From Streptomyces toyocaensis (GTDB lineage: Bacteria; Actinomycetota; Actinomycetes; Streptomycetales; Streptomycetaceae): 64,000 nucleotides of DNA. The position numbers and the translations under genes are program-made. The notes under the pieces were generated by a model, which saw nothing but the letters and a program-made list of their open reading frames with translations, was not told the DNA's origin and ran no database searches. Of this stretch, positions 35,322 through 42,933 are shown piece by piece. The stretch's first letter is position 1. Every line of letters begins with the position of its first letter. Location: the NCBI RefSeq assembly GCF_000725125.1, contig NZ_JFCB01000027.1:43923-107922 (forward strand), given 5' to 3'.

Positions 35322-36773
35322 TCACACCCCCGTCTCCGCCGCGATCCGCCCGGAGCGCACCGCCGTCACCAGGTCGGCGTGGTCCGCCTCCGTGCGGTCG
35401 GCGTAGGCGACGGCGAAGGCGGCCACCGCCTCGTCCAGCTCGTCGTTCTTGCCGCAGTAACCGGCGATCAGGCGGGGGTCGGCGCTGTGGGAGTGGGCGC
35501 GGGCCAGCAGGGCGCCGGTCATCCGGGCGTAGTCGTCGACCTGGTCGGCGGCCAGCGCCGCCGGGTCCACACTGCCCTTGCGGTTGCGGAACTGGCGCAC
35601 CTGGAAGGGCCGGCCGTCGACCGTCGTCCAGCCGAGCAGACTGTCGCTCACCACCTGCATCCGCTTCTGGCCGTGCACCACCCGCATGCCCTCGTGACCG
35701 GCCTCGGGAGTGGGGAAGCCGACCGCCGGCAGATGCGGCACCAGTGCCGAGGGACGGGCCTCCTTGACCTGGAGCACCAGGGGCTCGCCCCGGTGGTCCA
35801 GGAGCAGCACGACGTACGAGCGGGTGCCGACGCTGCCGGTGCCGACGACGCGGAACGCCACGTCGTGCACCGCGTGCCGGGCGAGCAGCGGATGGCGGTC
35901 CGGGGGGAGCGTGCCGAGGTACTGCTCCAGGGACGCGGCCACCAGCGCGGCCTCGGCGTCCGGTGTCCGGCGCAGCACCGGCGGCGCGTCGACGAAGCGG
36001 CGCCCGCCGTCCGCGGTCTCCTCGGTGGACTTGGCCGCGAACCGGCCGCTGGTGTTCGCACGTGCCTTCTCGGAGACCCGCTCCAGCGTGCCGAGGAGGT
36101 CGTGGGCGTCGGTGTGGGAGACCAGTTCCTCGTCCGCGATGGCGTTCCAGGCGTCCAGCGCCGGCAGCTTGGACAGCAGCCGCATCGTGCGCCGGTAGGC
36201 GCCCACGGTGTCGTGAGCGGCCGCGCGGCAGGTGTCCTCGTCCGCGCCGGCTTCCCGCCCGGCGAGCACCAGGGAGGCGGCGAGCCGCTTGAGGTCCCAC
36301 TCCCAGGGGCCGTGCACGGTCTCGTCGAAGTCGTTCAGGTCGATGACGAGGCCGCCGCGCGCGTCCCCGTAGAGACCGAAGTTCGCCGCGTGGGCGTCAC
36401 CGCAGATCTGTGCGCCGATCCCGGTCACGGGGGTGCGGGCCAGGTCGTGGGCCATGAGGCCTGCGGAGCCGCGCAGGAAGGCGAACGGGGTGGCCGCCAT
36501 CCTGCCGACCCGCAGCGGTGTCAGCTCGGGCAGCCGGCCGCGGCCGGACTCCTCGACGGCGCTCACGGCGTCGGGGCGGGAGGCATCCGGGTCGAAGGCG
36601 GCGTGCGCGTCGCGCGGGACCTTCTCGCGCAGGGCCTTGCCCTCCGCCTTGGGCGAGCCCGCGGCGGGCCACTCGGCGAAGCCGGGCACCCGCGGCAGCC
36701 GCCGCACCGCACCCGTGCCGCCGGTCCCGGCATCCTCCCCGGTCCCCGTCCTCCCGGCACTGCATTCGGTCAC
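35322..36773 (-). CDS. DUF2252 domain protein (kinase-fold-like)
   Basis: A 483-residue protein of the DUF2252 family, which shows distant kinase-fold features: CGDAHAANFGLYGD (near 130), VIDLNDFDETVHGPWEWDLKRLAAS and a C-terminal ALLARAHSHSAD. GTG 36773 follows GGGGGAGG and gives MTECSAGRTGTG; the first 30 residues are low complexity. The function is unknown and no partner is obvious. It is the last gene before the accessory block. Confidence 0.8.
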   Translation of the reverse strand: MTECSAGRTGTGEDAGTGGTGAVRRLPRVPGFAEWPAAGSPKAEGKALREKVPRDAHAAFDPDASRPDAVSAVEESGRGRLPELTPLRVGRMAATPFAFLRGSAGLMAHDLARTPVTGIGAQICGDAHAANFGLYGDARGGLVIDLNDFDETVHGPWEWDLKRLAASLVLAGREAGADEDTCRAAAHDTVGAYRRTMRLLSKLPALDAWNAIADEELVSHTDAHDLLGTLERVSEKARANTSGRFAAKSTEETADGGRRFVDAPPVLRRTPDAEAALVAASLEQYLGTLPPDRHPLLARHAVHDVAFRVVGTGSVGTRSYVVLLLDHRGEPLVLQVKEARPSALVPHLPAVGFPTPEAGHEGMRVVHGQKRMQVVSDSLLGWTTVDGRPFQVRQFRNRKGSVDPAALAADQVDDYARMTGALLARAHSHSADPRLIAGYCGKNDELDEAVAAFAVAYADRTEADHADLVTAVRSGRIAAETGV

Positions 36774-36889
36774 GGCAACCGCCTCCCCCGTACACCCGCG
36801 CGTCGTCCACGGACACCTGTGCGCCGTACACACGCCTCGCCATCGATCGTGCCGACCGTACCGCCGGTGGCCGAAACGTGTCAGGCCCC

Positions 36890-36898
36890 TGTGGACAA
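36890..36898 (-). promoter_or_regulatory. DnaA box
   Basis: TGTGGACAA (minus strand TTGTCCACA) lies in the 175-bp gap between the DUF2252 gene and the ScbR-like gene, close to the left edge of the accessory block. Confidence 0.5.
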
Positions 36899-36948
36899 CT
36901 CACGGCGTGTGGACCACCGGGTGGCCCCAGGGGGCCGCGCGCCGGCGC

Positions 36949-37629
36949 CTACCCCGCCTCCGCCTCCGCCACCGTCCGCTCCTCCCGCTCCTCCCGATCC
37001 TCCCGCTCCTCGGCGAGCAGCCGTCCGGCGCGGTCCGGTGAGATGTCCAGGCGGGCCAGCACCGCGGGAACGGCGACGCCCGGCAGCATGTGCTGGAACA
37101 GCACGACGACCCGGTGCTCAAGGTCCTGCCGCTGGCAGCGCAGCTGGGACAGGAGCTGCACCCCCGAGAAGCTCGCGACCAGCAGTTCCGCCGTCTCCGT
37201 GGCGTCGACGTGCGGCAGCAGCTCGCCTCTCGCCTTGGCCTCGGCCAGCTGCCGGGTGGTCTGGTCGATCCACATGCCGAACGCCGGGGTGCGGTCCAGC
37301 CCCAGCGCCCCCTGGTCCAGGGCCAGTCCGACGCTGGCCCGCACCAGCGGCTCGGTCCTCAGCCGCAGCGCCAGTACCAGGCCGGAGTCGACCAGCTCCT
37401 GCAGCTTGCTCGACTGGGGCGGCAGGGAGATCGCCAGCTGCTCCTCGAACACGCCGAGCGCCAGCTCCTCCTTGGAGCCGAAGTGGAAGTAGAGCGCGCC
37501 CTTGGTGACCCCGGCCCGCTCCAGGATCTCCCCGATGGTCGCCGAGGTGTAGCCGCGTTCGTCGAAGACGGCCGCCGCCGCCTCCAGGATCGTCCGCCGG
37601 GTGCGGATCGCGCGCTCCTGTCGCGCCAT
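36949..37629 (-). CDS. gamma-butyrolactone receptor-like TetR regulator (ScbR/ArpA family)
   Basis: A 226-residue TetR protein. The helix-turn-helix is RRTILEAAAAVFDERGYTSATIGEILERAGVTKGALYFHFGSKEELA, the wording typical of ScbR/ArpA receptors, and the ligand domain has FGMWIDQTTRQLAEAK. The C-terminus is a Glu/Arg repeat tail. ATG 37629 starts at the domain. It is divergent from an AfsA homologue with an ARE-like operator in the gap, so it should repress in the absence of a butyrolactone signal. Whether it is a true receptor or a pseudo-receptor cannot be told. Confidence 0.88.
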   Translation of the reverse strand: MARQERAIRTRRTILEAAAAVFDERGYTSATIGEILERAGVTKGALYFHFGSKEELALGVFEEQLAISLPPQSSKLQELVDSGLVLALRLRTEPLVRASVGLALDQGALGLDRTPAFGMWIDQTTRQLAEAKARGELLPHVDATETAELLVASFSGVQLLSQLRCQRQDLEHRVVVLFQHMLPGVAVPAVLARLDISPDRAGRLLAEEREDREEREERTVAEAEAG

Positions 37630-37770
37630 CGATGCCTCCTGATCTGCGTGGACTCTCGTGGATCTCATGGGGCGCACCGTGCGGGCGCAGTGAAGCGGGA
37701 GTGAAGGCCGCCGTGCGGTCCGACGCGCCGTGCGGGGCACTCGGCACACATCCGGCGATGTGGATCACCC

Positions 37771-37799
37771 TTGGAAAAAAACCATCCCGTCCGTATCTT
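37771..37799 (+). promoter_or_regulatory. afsA promoter overlapped by an ARE (butyrolactone-receptor operator)
   Basis: TTGGAA (37771-37776) and TATCTT (37794-37799) are 17 bp apart, 45 bp before the afsA ATG. Between 37775 and 37799 the minus strand reads AGATACGGAC then GGGATGGTTTTTT, the ARE pattern (ATAC block, centre, GGTTT block) of butyrolactone receptors. Only one copy was found in the gap. Confidence 0.6.
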
Positions 37800-37844
37800 A
37801 GTGCGAACCGACCGGAGCCAGATTGCCGATCCCGGGGGTTCCTC

Positions 37845-38834
37845 ATGCCGCAGCCGCATTCCTTGAGCACGCCCATGGAGGATCAGGCCGGACGAGAGGG
37901 CTCGCCCGCGATCGCCGCGGGAACCGCCCCGTTACGCATCCGCGTCACACCGGAACTGGCCCACCGCTCCCGCGCGGCGGACGTCTTCCCGGTGGAATGG
38001 GTCCGGATCTCGGCCGACCGCTTCCGCGTCACCGCGCACTGGCCCGCCGACCACGGCTTCTTCGGCCCCGTCGACGACCGCCACCACGATCCGATGATCG
38101 TCGGTGAAACGTTGCGTCAGACCTCGATGGCCCTCGCCCACGCCGAGTACGGCGCCCCCGCCGACACCCATTTCGTCATGCGCGACCTGGAGATCTCGAC
38201 GGATCCGGCCGCGTTGCTGCTCGCCGAGGCGGCCGAGCCGGTCACCGTGGACGTGGTCTGTTCCGAGGTGCGCCGCCGGGGCCGCGGTCTGAACGGCATG
38301 CGCACGACCATGGAGTTCCGCCGCGCGGGCCGGCTCGTCGCCCGCGGCACCGGCAGCACGGGCTGCACCTCACCGGCCGCCTACCGCCGCATCCGGGAAC
38401 GCCAGTTGGCCGCCCAGGGCGCCCGAATACCGCTGCCGGGCCCGGTGCCGCCCGCGCGGGTGGGCCGCGCCCGCGCGGAGGACGTCGTCCTCGCATCGTC
38501 CGGCCGGCCCGAGACCTGGCTCCTGCGCGTCGACACCGGGCACCCGGTGCTCTTCCCGCGCCCCAACGACCACGTCCCCGGCATGGTCCTGTTCGAGGCC
38601 GCCCGCCAGGCGGCGACCGCGGCGTCGGGCCGGCGGCCCTTCCTGCCCTCCGACCTGTCCGTCTCCTTCAGCCGCTACGCCGAACTGGACAGCCCCTGCT
38701 GGATCGACGCCGAGGTGCTCGACAAGGACGAGGACGGGGTGACGGTGCGGGTGTCGGGGCGGCAGGACGACGAGCCCGTCTTCGCCGCCACCCTCACCTG
38801 CTCCCCCGGCGCCCCGGTGCGGTCGCTGACGTGA
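37845..38834 (+). CDS. AfsA/ScbA family gamma-butyrolactone biosynthesis protein
   Basis: A 329-residue protein with two AfsA hot-dog repeats. The first has SRAADVFPVEWVRISADRFRVTAHWP (about 40-65) and VGETLRQTSMALAHAEYG; the second has FPRPNDHVPGMVLFEAARQAA. AfsA condenses a beta-ketoacyl-ACP with dihydroxyacetone phosphate to start butyrolactone synthesis. ATG 37845 is placed by the AfsA N-terminus and a GGGGGTT site. It is coupled by GTGA to a reductase-like gene. Together with the divergent receptor it makes a signalling island. Confidence 0.9.
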   Translation: MPQPHSLSTPMEDQAGREGSPAIAAGTAPLRIRVTPELAHRSRAADVFPVEWVRISADRFRVTAHWPADHGFFGPVDDRHHDPMIVGETLRQTSMALAHAEYGAPADTHFVMRDLEISTDPAALLLAEAAEPVTVDVVCSEVRRRGRGLNGMRTTMEFRRAGRLVARGTGSTGCTSPAAYRRIRERQLAAQGARIPLPGPVPPARVGRARAEDVVLASSGRPETWLLRVDTGHPVLFPRPNDHVPGMVLFEAARQAATAASGRRPFLPSDLSVSFSRYAELDSPCWIDAEVLDKDEDGVTVRVSGRQDDEPVFAATLTCSPGAPVRSLT

Positions 38835-39757
38835 CCGTCGACCTCCTGCTCACCGGCGCGACGGGCTTCATCGGCAGCCGGGTCGCCACGGCGGCCCGCG
38901 AGCGCCCGGGGGTCCGCGTCCGGTCGCTGTCCCGCCGTGCGCAGGGCGGGCGCCAGGACCCCGGGACGGTGCCCGGTGACCTGGCCGACCCCCGTACGCT
39001 GCGCGGCAGTTGCGCCGGCGTCGACGTCCTCGTCCACTGCGCCTCCCGTGTGGGCGGCGACCCGGAGTCCGCCGCGGCGGTCAACGACCTCGGCACGCGG
39101 GCCCTGGTGGAGGAGGCCGTACGGAGCGGGGTGCGCCGGATCGTGTACGTGAGCACCGCCTCGGTCCACGGCCGTGGCCCGTTTCGCGGCGTACGGCCCG
39201 GCGCGGTCCCGGTCGCTCCCGTCTCCGCCACCAGCCGCACCCGCGCCGCGGCCGAGCGGCACGTGCTCGGCGCGGGCGGACTGGTGCTGCGTCCCCACCT
39301 TGTCCACGGCGAGGGCGACCGCTGGATGGTCCCCGGACTGGTCGGGCTGCTGCGGGAGTTGTGCGCGGTGCCCACCGGCTGCGCGGCCCTCCACTCGATG
39401 ATCGACGTCGGCACCCTGGGCCGGGCGGTCGTCGCCGCGGCGCTGTCCCCCCACCACGGGCCCGGCGCCCACTACGTCGCCCATCCGGATCCCGTCCCCT
39501 CCGCGGACCTGCTCGCGGCCGTGTGCGCGCAGGTGGAGCGGCCCGGCGACGGTGCCACGGTGGACGTGGCCACGGCCCGCGCGCGGGCCGCCGGCTCCCC
39601 GCGCGCGCTGCACCACCTGGACCTGCTCACCGTGGACCACTGGTTCGCGGACGACGGCTTCTGGAAGGACCTGGACTGCTCACCGGGTGCGGGCTTCGCC
39701 CCGGCCTTCGCGCGGTCGGCCCCCTGGTACCGGGCGCACCTGGCCGGCGCCGGATGA
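38831..39757 (+). CDS. NAD-dependent epimerase/dehydratase (butyrolactone pathway candidate)
   Basis: A 308-residue extended short-chain dehydrogenase. It has the TGATGFIGSRV nucleotide motif at residues 8-18, and a serine (IVYVSTASVHGRG, near 105) where the catalytic Ser should be. The usual YxxxK tyrosine reads TSRTRAAAERH, so Tyr is missing, as in some AfsA-linked dehydrogenases. GTG 38831 overlaps the afsA stop (GTGA). The context suggests reduction or dehydration of a butenolide intermediate (inference). Confidence 0.82.
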   Translation: MTVDLLLTGATGFIGSRVATAARERPGVRVRSLSRRAQGGRQDPGTVPGDLADPRTLRGSCAGVDVLVHCASRVGGDPESAAAVNDLGTRALVEEAVRSGVRRIVYVSTASVHGRGPFRGVRPGAVPVAPVSATSRTRAAAERHVLGAGGLVLRPHLVHGEGDRWMVPGLVGLLRELCAVPTGCAALHSMIDVGTLGRAVVAAALSPHHGPGAHYVAHPDPVPSADLLAAVCAQVERPGDGATVDVATARARAAGSPRALHHLDLLTVDHWFADDGFWKDLDCSPGAGFAPAFARSAPWYRAHLAGAG

Positions 39758-39803
39758 ACCGTCCGCCCGGTGTGCGGCGCCCGTCACGCGGCGGTACGCC
39801 GGC

Positions 39804-40436
39804 TCACGCCCGCAGATAGGCCGGTACCGCCAGGACCCGCCGGTGCGTCCCGTCCCCCGGCGGCAGGTCCAGCTCGGAGAAGATGCCGCCGATGTGCTTG
39901 CCGACGGCCGCCTCGGACACCACCGGCTCACGCGCGATCGCACCGTTGGACCTGCCCTCGGCGATCAGCGCCAGCACCTCGCGCTCCCGCGGGGACAGCC
40001 GCTCCGGCGGATCACGCCGCCTGCGCAGCAACTGCCGTACGACCTCGGGGTCCACCACCGTGCCGCCGGCCGCGACGTCGCCCAGCGCGGCCACGAACTC
40101 CTCGACGTGGCCGACCCGGTCCTTCAGCAGGTAGCCGACGCCCGTGCCGTCACCCGAGTCCAGCAGGTCGGAGGCGTACCGGCGCTGGACGTACTGGCTG
40201 AGGACCAGGACGGGCAGGGCGGGCCGCTCGGTGCGCAGCCGCACGGCCGCGTGCAGGCCCTCGTCCTGGAAGCCCGGGGGCATCCGGACGTCCGTCACCA
40301 CGATGTCCGGGTCGTGCTCCCCGACCGCGGCGACCGGCGCCCCGGCGTCGCCGACCGCCGCGACGACCTCGTGCCCGCACCGCTGGAGCAGACCGGTCAG
40401 GCCCTCCCGCAGCAGCACGCTGTCCTCGGCCGGCAC
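39804..40436 (-). CDS. NarL/LuxR-type response regulator, probably 5'-truncated
   Basis: A 210-residue product. It has the acidic pair in AEDSVLLREGL, phospho-Asp in VVTDVRMPP, Ser in VLSQYV and Lys in YLLKDRVG, followed by a LuxR helix-turn-helix (LSPREREVLALIAEGRSNGAIA). The GTG at 40436 begins at VPAEDS, so the first beta strand (usually VRVVLAED) is incomplete; LRVV is encoded just upstream without a start codon. No histidine kinase is present, although such pairs are normally adjacent. The DNA-binding end also has unusual changes (REPVVSEAAVGKHIGG). It may be decaying. Confidence 0.65.
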   Translation of the reverse strand: MPAEDSVLLREGLTGLLQRCGHEVVAAVGDAGAPVAAVGEHDPDIVVTDVRMPPGFQDEGLHAAVRLRTERPALPVLVLSQYVQRRYASDLLDSGDGTGVGYLLKDRVGHVEEFVAALGDVAAGGTVVDPEVVRQLLRRRRDPPERLSPREREVLALIAEGRSNGAIAREPVVSEAAVGKHIGGIFSELDLPPGDGTHRRVLAVPAYLRA

Positions 40437-40832
40437 GACGCGCAGCGCCCGGCCGTCCGTCAGGGGGAGCAGGGGGCGTCACGGCGGTCTGCGCCGCCCT
40501 CGCCACGACCACGGCGGTCGTCCGGGCCGCGGTCGCCCTGCGATCGGCCGCCCTGCGCGCGTAGGGCCTGTCCGGCGGATCATGCCGGAGACGTGAGGAC
40601 CGGCACGCCTGTCTGCGGCGTTGTCGTCGGTCGCCGACTCCGCCCTCCCGGCTTCTCCCCCATGAGCGGGGGGGCGGCGACCGCGTCGACGCCCTCCTCC
40701 GTCTCGCGGCCGGCCGCACCAGCCCTCGCTCACCTGGGCCTCAGCGCACCGCCGGTTCCCTCCGGCTTGTCCCGCCGGACAGGCCCCAGGCGGCCGGGAC
40801 CCCCGCCCCGGCCGCCGTGCGGACGGCCGGGG
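40437..40832. other. 396-bp gap holding the MITE-like element
   Basis: No complete gene is seen. It contains the 223-bp element at 40564-40786 and about 127 bp before it with a possible plus-strand C-terminal membrane-helix fragment (TAVVRAAVALRSAALRA, stop at 40562-40564). This could be remains of a deleted gene, but the identity is unknown. Confidence 0.5.
40564..40786. mobile_element. MITE-like element or IS remnant with terminal inverted repeats
   Basis: The left end GGGCCTGTCCGGCGG (40564-40578) has an exact inverted copy at 40772-40786. Extending to 27 bp, 24 positions still match. The 223-bp interior codes for no transposase. The ends look like those of IS elements common in Streptomyces (memory, unverified). 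A target duplication is not obvious (flanks CGTA and CAGG). It sits upstream of the truncated response regulator. Confidence 0.72.
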
Positions 40833-41399
40833 TCACCGGACGAGGGCCTGCAGGGTGGCGTCCAGGTCGGCGGTGCGGGGCCGGTTGTGCGGGAGCTTGG
40901 AGAGGACGGCGGCCATGCCGCAGGTGTCGGTGACGGCGGAGAAGACCAGGCCGCTGCCGATCGCCGCGGACAGCCAGCGGGCGGGCCGGTAGCGGGTGCC
41001 GAGCGCGAGGCCGGCCACGACGAGGGAGCCGGCGGCGAGACGGACCTGGCGCTCCATGGGCCAGACGGGCCTGGCGGTGCCGTCACGGTCGACGCGGTGC
41101 CCCGCGGCGGCCCAGGCACTGGTGCCGCCGGTGAGGGTGGTGGCGGCGATGTCGGCGGCCGCGAGTTGCTCGCAGGCGGTGACGGAGCGGTTGCCGGAGG
41201 CGCACACCATCAGCAGATCGCCGCGGGCGGCTACCGTTTTGAGGGCGGGCAGGGCGGTGTGCAGGTGGTCGAGGGGGATGTTGTGGGCGCCGGGCAGGTG
41301 ACCGGCGGCGTACTCACCGGGGGTGCGCACGTCGATGACCGTGTAGGTGCTCAGACGCTCGGCGGCCTGGGCGGGGTCGATGGTGGCGGGGGTGCTCAT
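40833..41399 (-). CDS. rhodanese with C-terminal membrane domain (YgaP-like, DUF2892)
   Basis: A 188-residue protein. The rhodanese domain (about 10-105) has VIDVRTPGEYAAGHLPGAHNIP and the active loop CASGNRSV. The C-terminal DUF2892 part begins WPMERQVRLAAGSLVVAGLAL and gives two helices. This is the E. coli YgaP layout, a membrane sulfurtransferase. It is divergent from a CstR-type repressor with a shared operator at 41455. It is a paralogue of 46598-47179. Confidence 0.9.
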   Translation of the reverse strand: MSTPATIDPAQAAERLSTYTVIDVRTPGEYAAGHLPGAHNIPLDHLHTALPALKTVAARGDLLMVCASGNRSVTACEQLAAADIAATTLTGGTSAWAAAGHRVDRDGTARPVWPMERQVRLAAGSLVVAGLALGTRYRPARWLSAAIGSGLVFSAVTDTCGMAAVLSKLPHNRPRTADLDATLQALVR

Positions 41400-41454
41400 G
41401 GGGAGGGGAGCTGCCTTTCGTCTCTTCGTCCGGAATGGTGCCGAACGGACTAGA

Positions 41455-41470
41455 ATACCCTATGGGGTAT
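41455..41470. promoter_or_regulatory. CstR-type operator S1
   Basis: ATACCCTATGGGGTAT, a 16-bp palindrome-like site in the gap between the divergent rhodanese and cstR genes, 16 bp before the cstR start. It overlaps a TAGAAT -10-like hexamer. Confidence 0.75.
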
Positions 41471-41485
41471 CAATGAGGAGGATGC

Positions 41486-41764
41486 GTGGAACTGGACATG
41501 GCGGCCGACGAGCTGAAGAGCGTGCTCAACCGGCTGCGACGGGCACAGGGGCAGATCGCGGGGATCATCCGGATGATCGAGGAGGGGCGGGACTGCGAGG
41601 ACGTGATCACCCAGCTCGCCGCGGTCTCCCGGGCGCTGGACCGGGCCGGGTTCGCGATCATCGCGACGGGGCTGCAGCACTGCATGGCGGAGGGCGGACA
41701 GGTGAACGGGGACCGGGACGTGATGCGCGCCCGCCTGGAGAAGCTGTTCCTGTCGCTGGCCTGA
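41486..41764 (+). CDS. cstR1: CsoR-family repressor, CstR-like persulfide sensor (copy 1)
   Basis: A 92-residue all-helical repressor. Cys37 and Cys66 keep the CsoR spacing, but the copper-ligand His expected four residues before the second Cys is Gly62, as in persulfide-sensing CstR. Helix 1 carries RLRRAQGQIAGIIRMIEEGRDC. It probably senses sulfane sulfur and derepresses the cassette. It starts at GTG 41486 behind TGAGGAGG. It overlaps no other gene and is divergent from the YgaP-like gene. Confidence 0.88.
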   Translation: MELDMAADELKSVLNRLRRAQGQIAGIIRMIEEGRDCEDVITQLAAVSRALDRAGFAIIATGLQHCMAEGGQVNGDRDVMRARLEKLFLSLA

Positions 41765-41790
41765 GCACCGTCTCCGGCCGGAGCACCGGC

Positions 41791-42540
41791 TCATGTCACC
41801 GCGTCGGCGAGCATGAAGGCGGCCACGGCCAGCAGGACCACCGCGAAGACGCGCTGCAGGCCGGGTCCTGAGACCTTCGCGGCGAGGCGTTTGCCGTCCC
41901 ACGCGCCCAGGACGGCGGCCGCGATGAAGGGGCCGATCACCGCCCAGTCGAGGGAGACCGCCGCGCCCGAGCGGGTGGCGAGCGAGGCCAGGGAGTTGGC
42001 CGTGATGACCAGCAGGCTGGTGCCGACGGCGGCCCGCATCTCGAAGCCCAGGACGGTGACCAGGGCCGGCACGGCGAGGAAACCGCCGCCGACGCCCAGC
42101 AGTCCGGTCAGCGCGCCCAGTCCCGCCCCCGTCACGGCGGCCCTGCCCGGCCGTACCGGGCGGGCCCTCCTGCCGGCCGGGTCGGCGGGCCTGAGCATCT
42201 TCAGTGCGGCGACGGCCGCGACCACCGCGAAGGCGAGGGTGAGGACGGCCTGCGGCAGACGGGCGGCGGCGGCTCCCGCCAGCGCCGCCGGCAACAGGCC
42301 CGCGGCGGCGAACGCCGCGCCGGCTCTCCACCGTACGTTTCCCGCGCGGGCATGGGCGTACAGCGCGGTCAGCGAGGTCACGGTGACGATGACGAGGCTG
42401 CCGGTGGTGGCCGCGGCGGGGGAGAAACCGAGCAGGTAGATCAGGGCGGGAACGGCCAGGACGCTGCCGCCGCCGCCGAGCGCGCCGAGCGCCAGGCCGA
42501 CCACGGCCCCCGCGACCAGGGCCAGGACCAGTGCGCTCAC
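41791..42540 (-). CDS. TauE/SafE family sulfite/sulfur-compound permease (copy 1)
   Basis: A 249-residue permease with about seven or eight hydrophobic segments and internal duplication (GALGGGGSVLAVPALIYLLGF near 20 and GLLGVGGGFLAVPALVTVLGF near 150). In sulfur oxidation operons this family exports sulfite or takes up thiosulfate. GTG 42540 overlaps the rhodanese stop (GTGA). It is last in the operon that starts with the persulfide dioxygenase at 44298. Confidence 0.88.
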   Translation of the reverse strand: MSALVLALVAGAVVGLALGALGGGGSVLAVPALIYLLGFSPAAATTGSLVIVTVTSLTALYAHARAGNVRWRAGAAFAAAGLLPAALAGAAAARLPQAVLTLAFAVVAAVAALKMLRPADPAGRRARPVRPGRAAVTGAGLGALTGLLGVGGGFLAVPALVTVLGFEMRAAVGTSLLVITANSLASLATRSGAAVSLDWAVIGPFIAAAVLGAWDGKRLAAKVSGPGLQRVFAVVLLAVAAFMLADAVT

Positions 42541-42896
42541 GCGATCCGGCCGCCCTGCCCGCGCTCGTCGACGACCGGCAGCCCGGCCGTCGCCCAGGCC
42601 TTCATGCCGCCGGTGACGTCGACGGCGTCGACGCCGCGGGAGGCCAGGAGCTTGGCCGCCTGCTGCGAACGGTGCCCGGAGCGGCAGATCGCCACCACCG
42701 GCCGGTCCCGCACGTCCGGCGGCAGGGCGGCTCCGGCCAGCAGCCGGGTCAGGGGCAGGTGGACGGCGCCGGGCGCGTGCCCGGCCCTCCACTCCGGCAC
42801 CTCGCGCACGTCGAGCAGGACGGCGGTGCCGTCGCCCGTGCGGGTGCGGGCCTGCTCGGGGGTGAGGCGGTCCGTGCCGCGTCGGAAGAGGAACAT
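42537..42896 (-). CDS. rhodanese-like sulfurtransferase
   Basis: A 119-residue single rhodanese. It has LLDVREVPEWRAGHAPGAVHLP and the active loop CRSGHRSQQ. It lies 37 bp downstream of the persulfide dioxygenase and overlaps the permease, so it should pass sulfane sulfur between them (thiosulfate formation or use). It has no operator of its own. Confidence 0.9.
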   Translation of the reverse strand: MFLFRRGTDRLTPEQARTRTGDGTAVLLDVREVPEWRAGHAPGAVHLPLTRLLAGAALPPDVRDRPVVAICRSGHRSQQAAKLLASRGVDAVDVTGGMKAWATAGLPVVDERGQGGRIA

Positions 42897-42933
42897 GGTC
42901 GTGCCCTTGGCTTGGGGTGGGCGGATGGGGTGA

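Noticed and set aside
34236..37508. Open frame of 1090 codons on the plus strand
   Set aside because: It is antisense to the J-domain and DUF2252 genes and the receptor gene, and has Arg/Pro/Gly-rich composition without domains.
40561..40790. Target-site duplication around the MITE-like element
   Set aside because: Flanks CGTA and CAGG do not match over a useful length.
41486..41764. Copper-sensing CsoR function
   Set aside because: The His ligand of the Cys-His-Cys copper site is Gly62, and the neighbours are sulfur genes rather than a copper ATPase.
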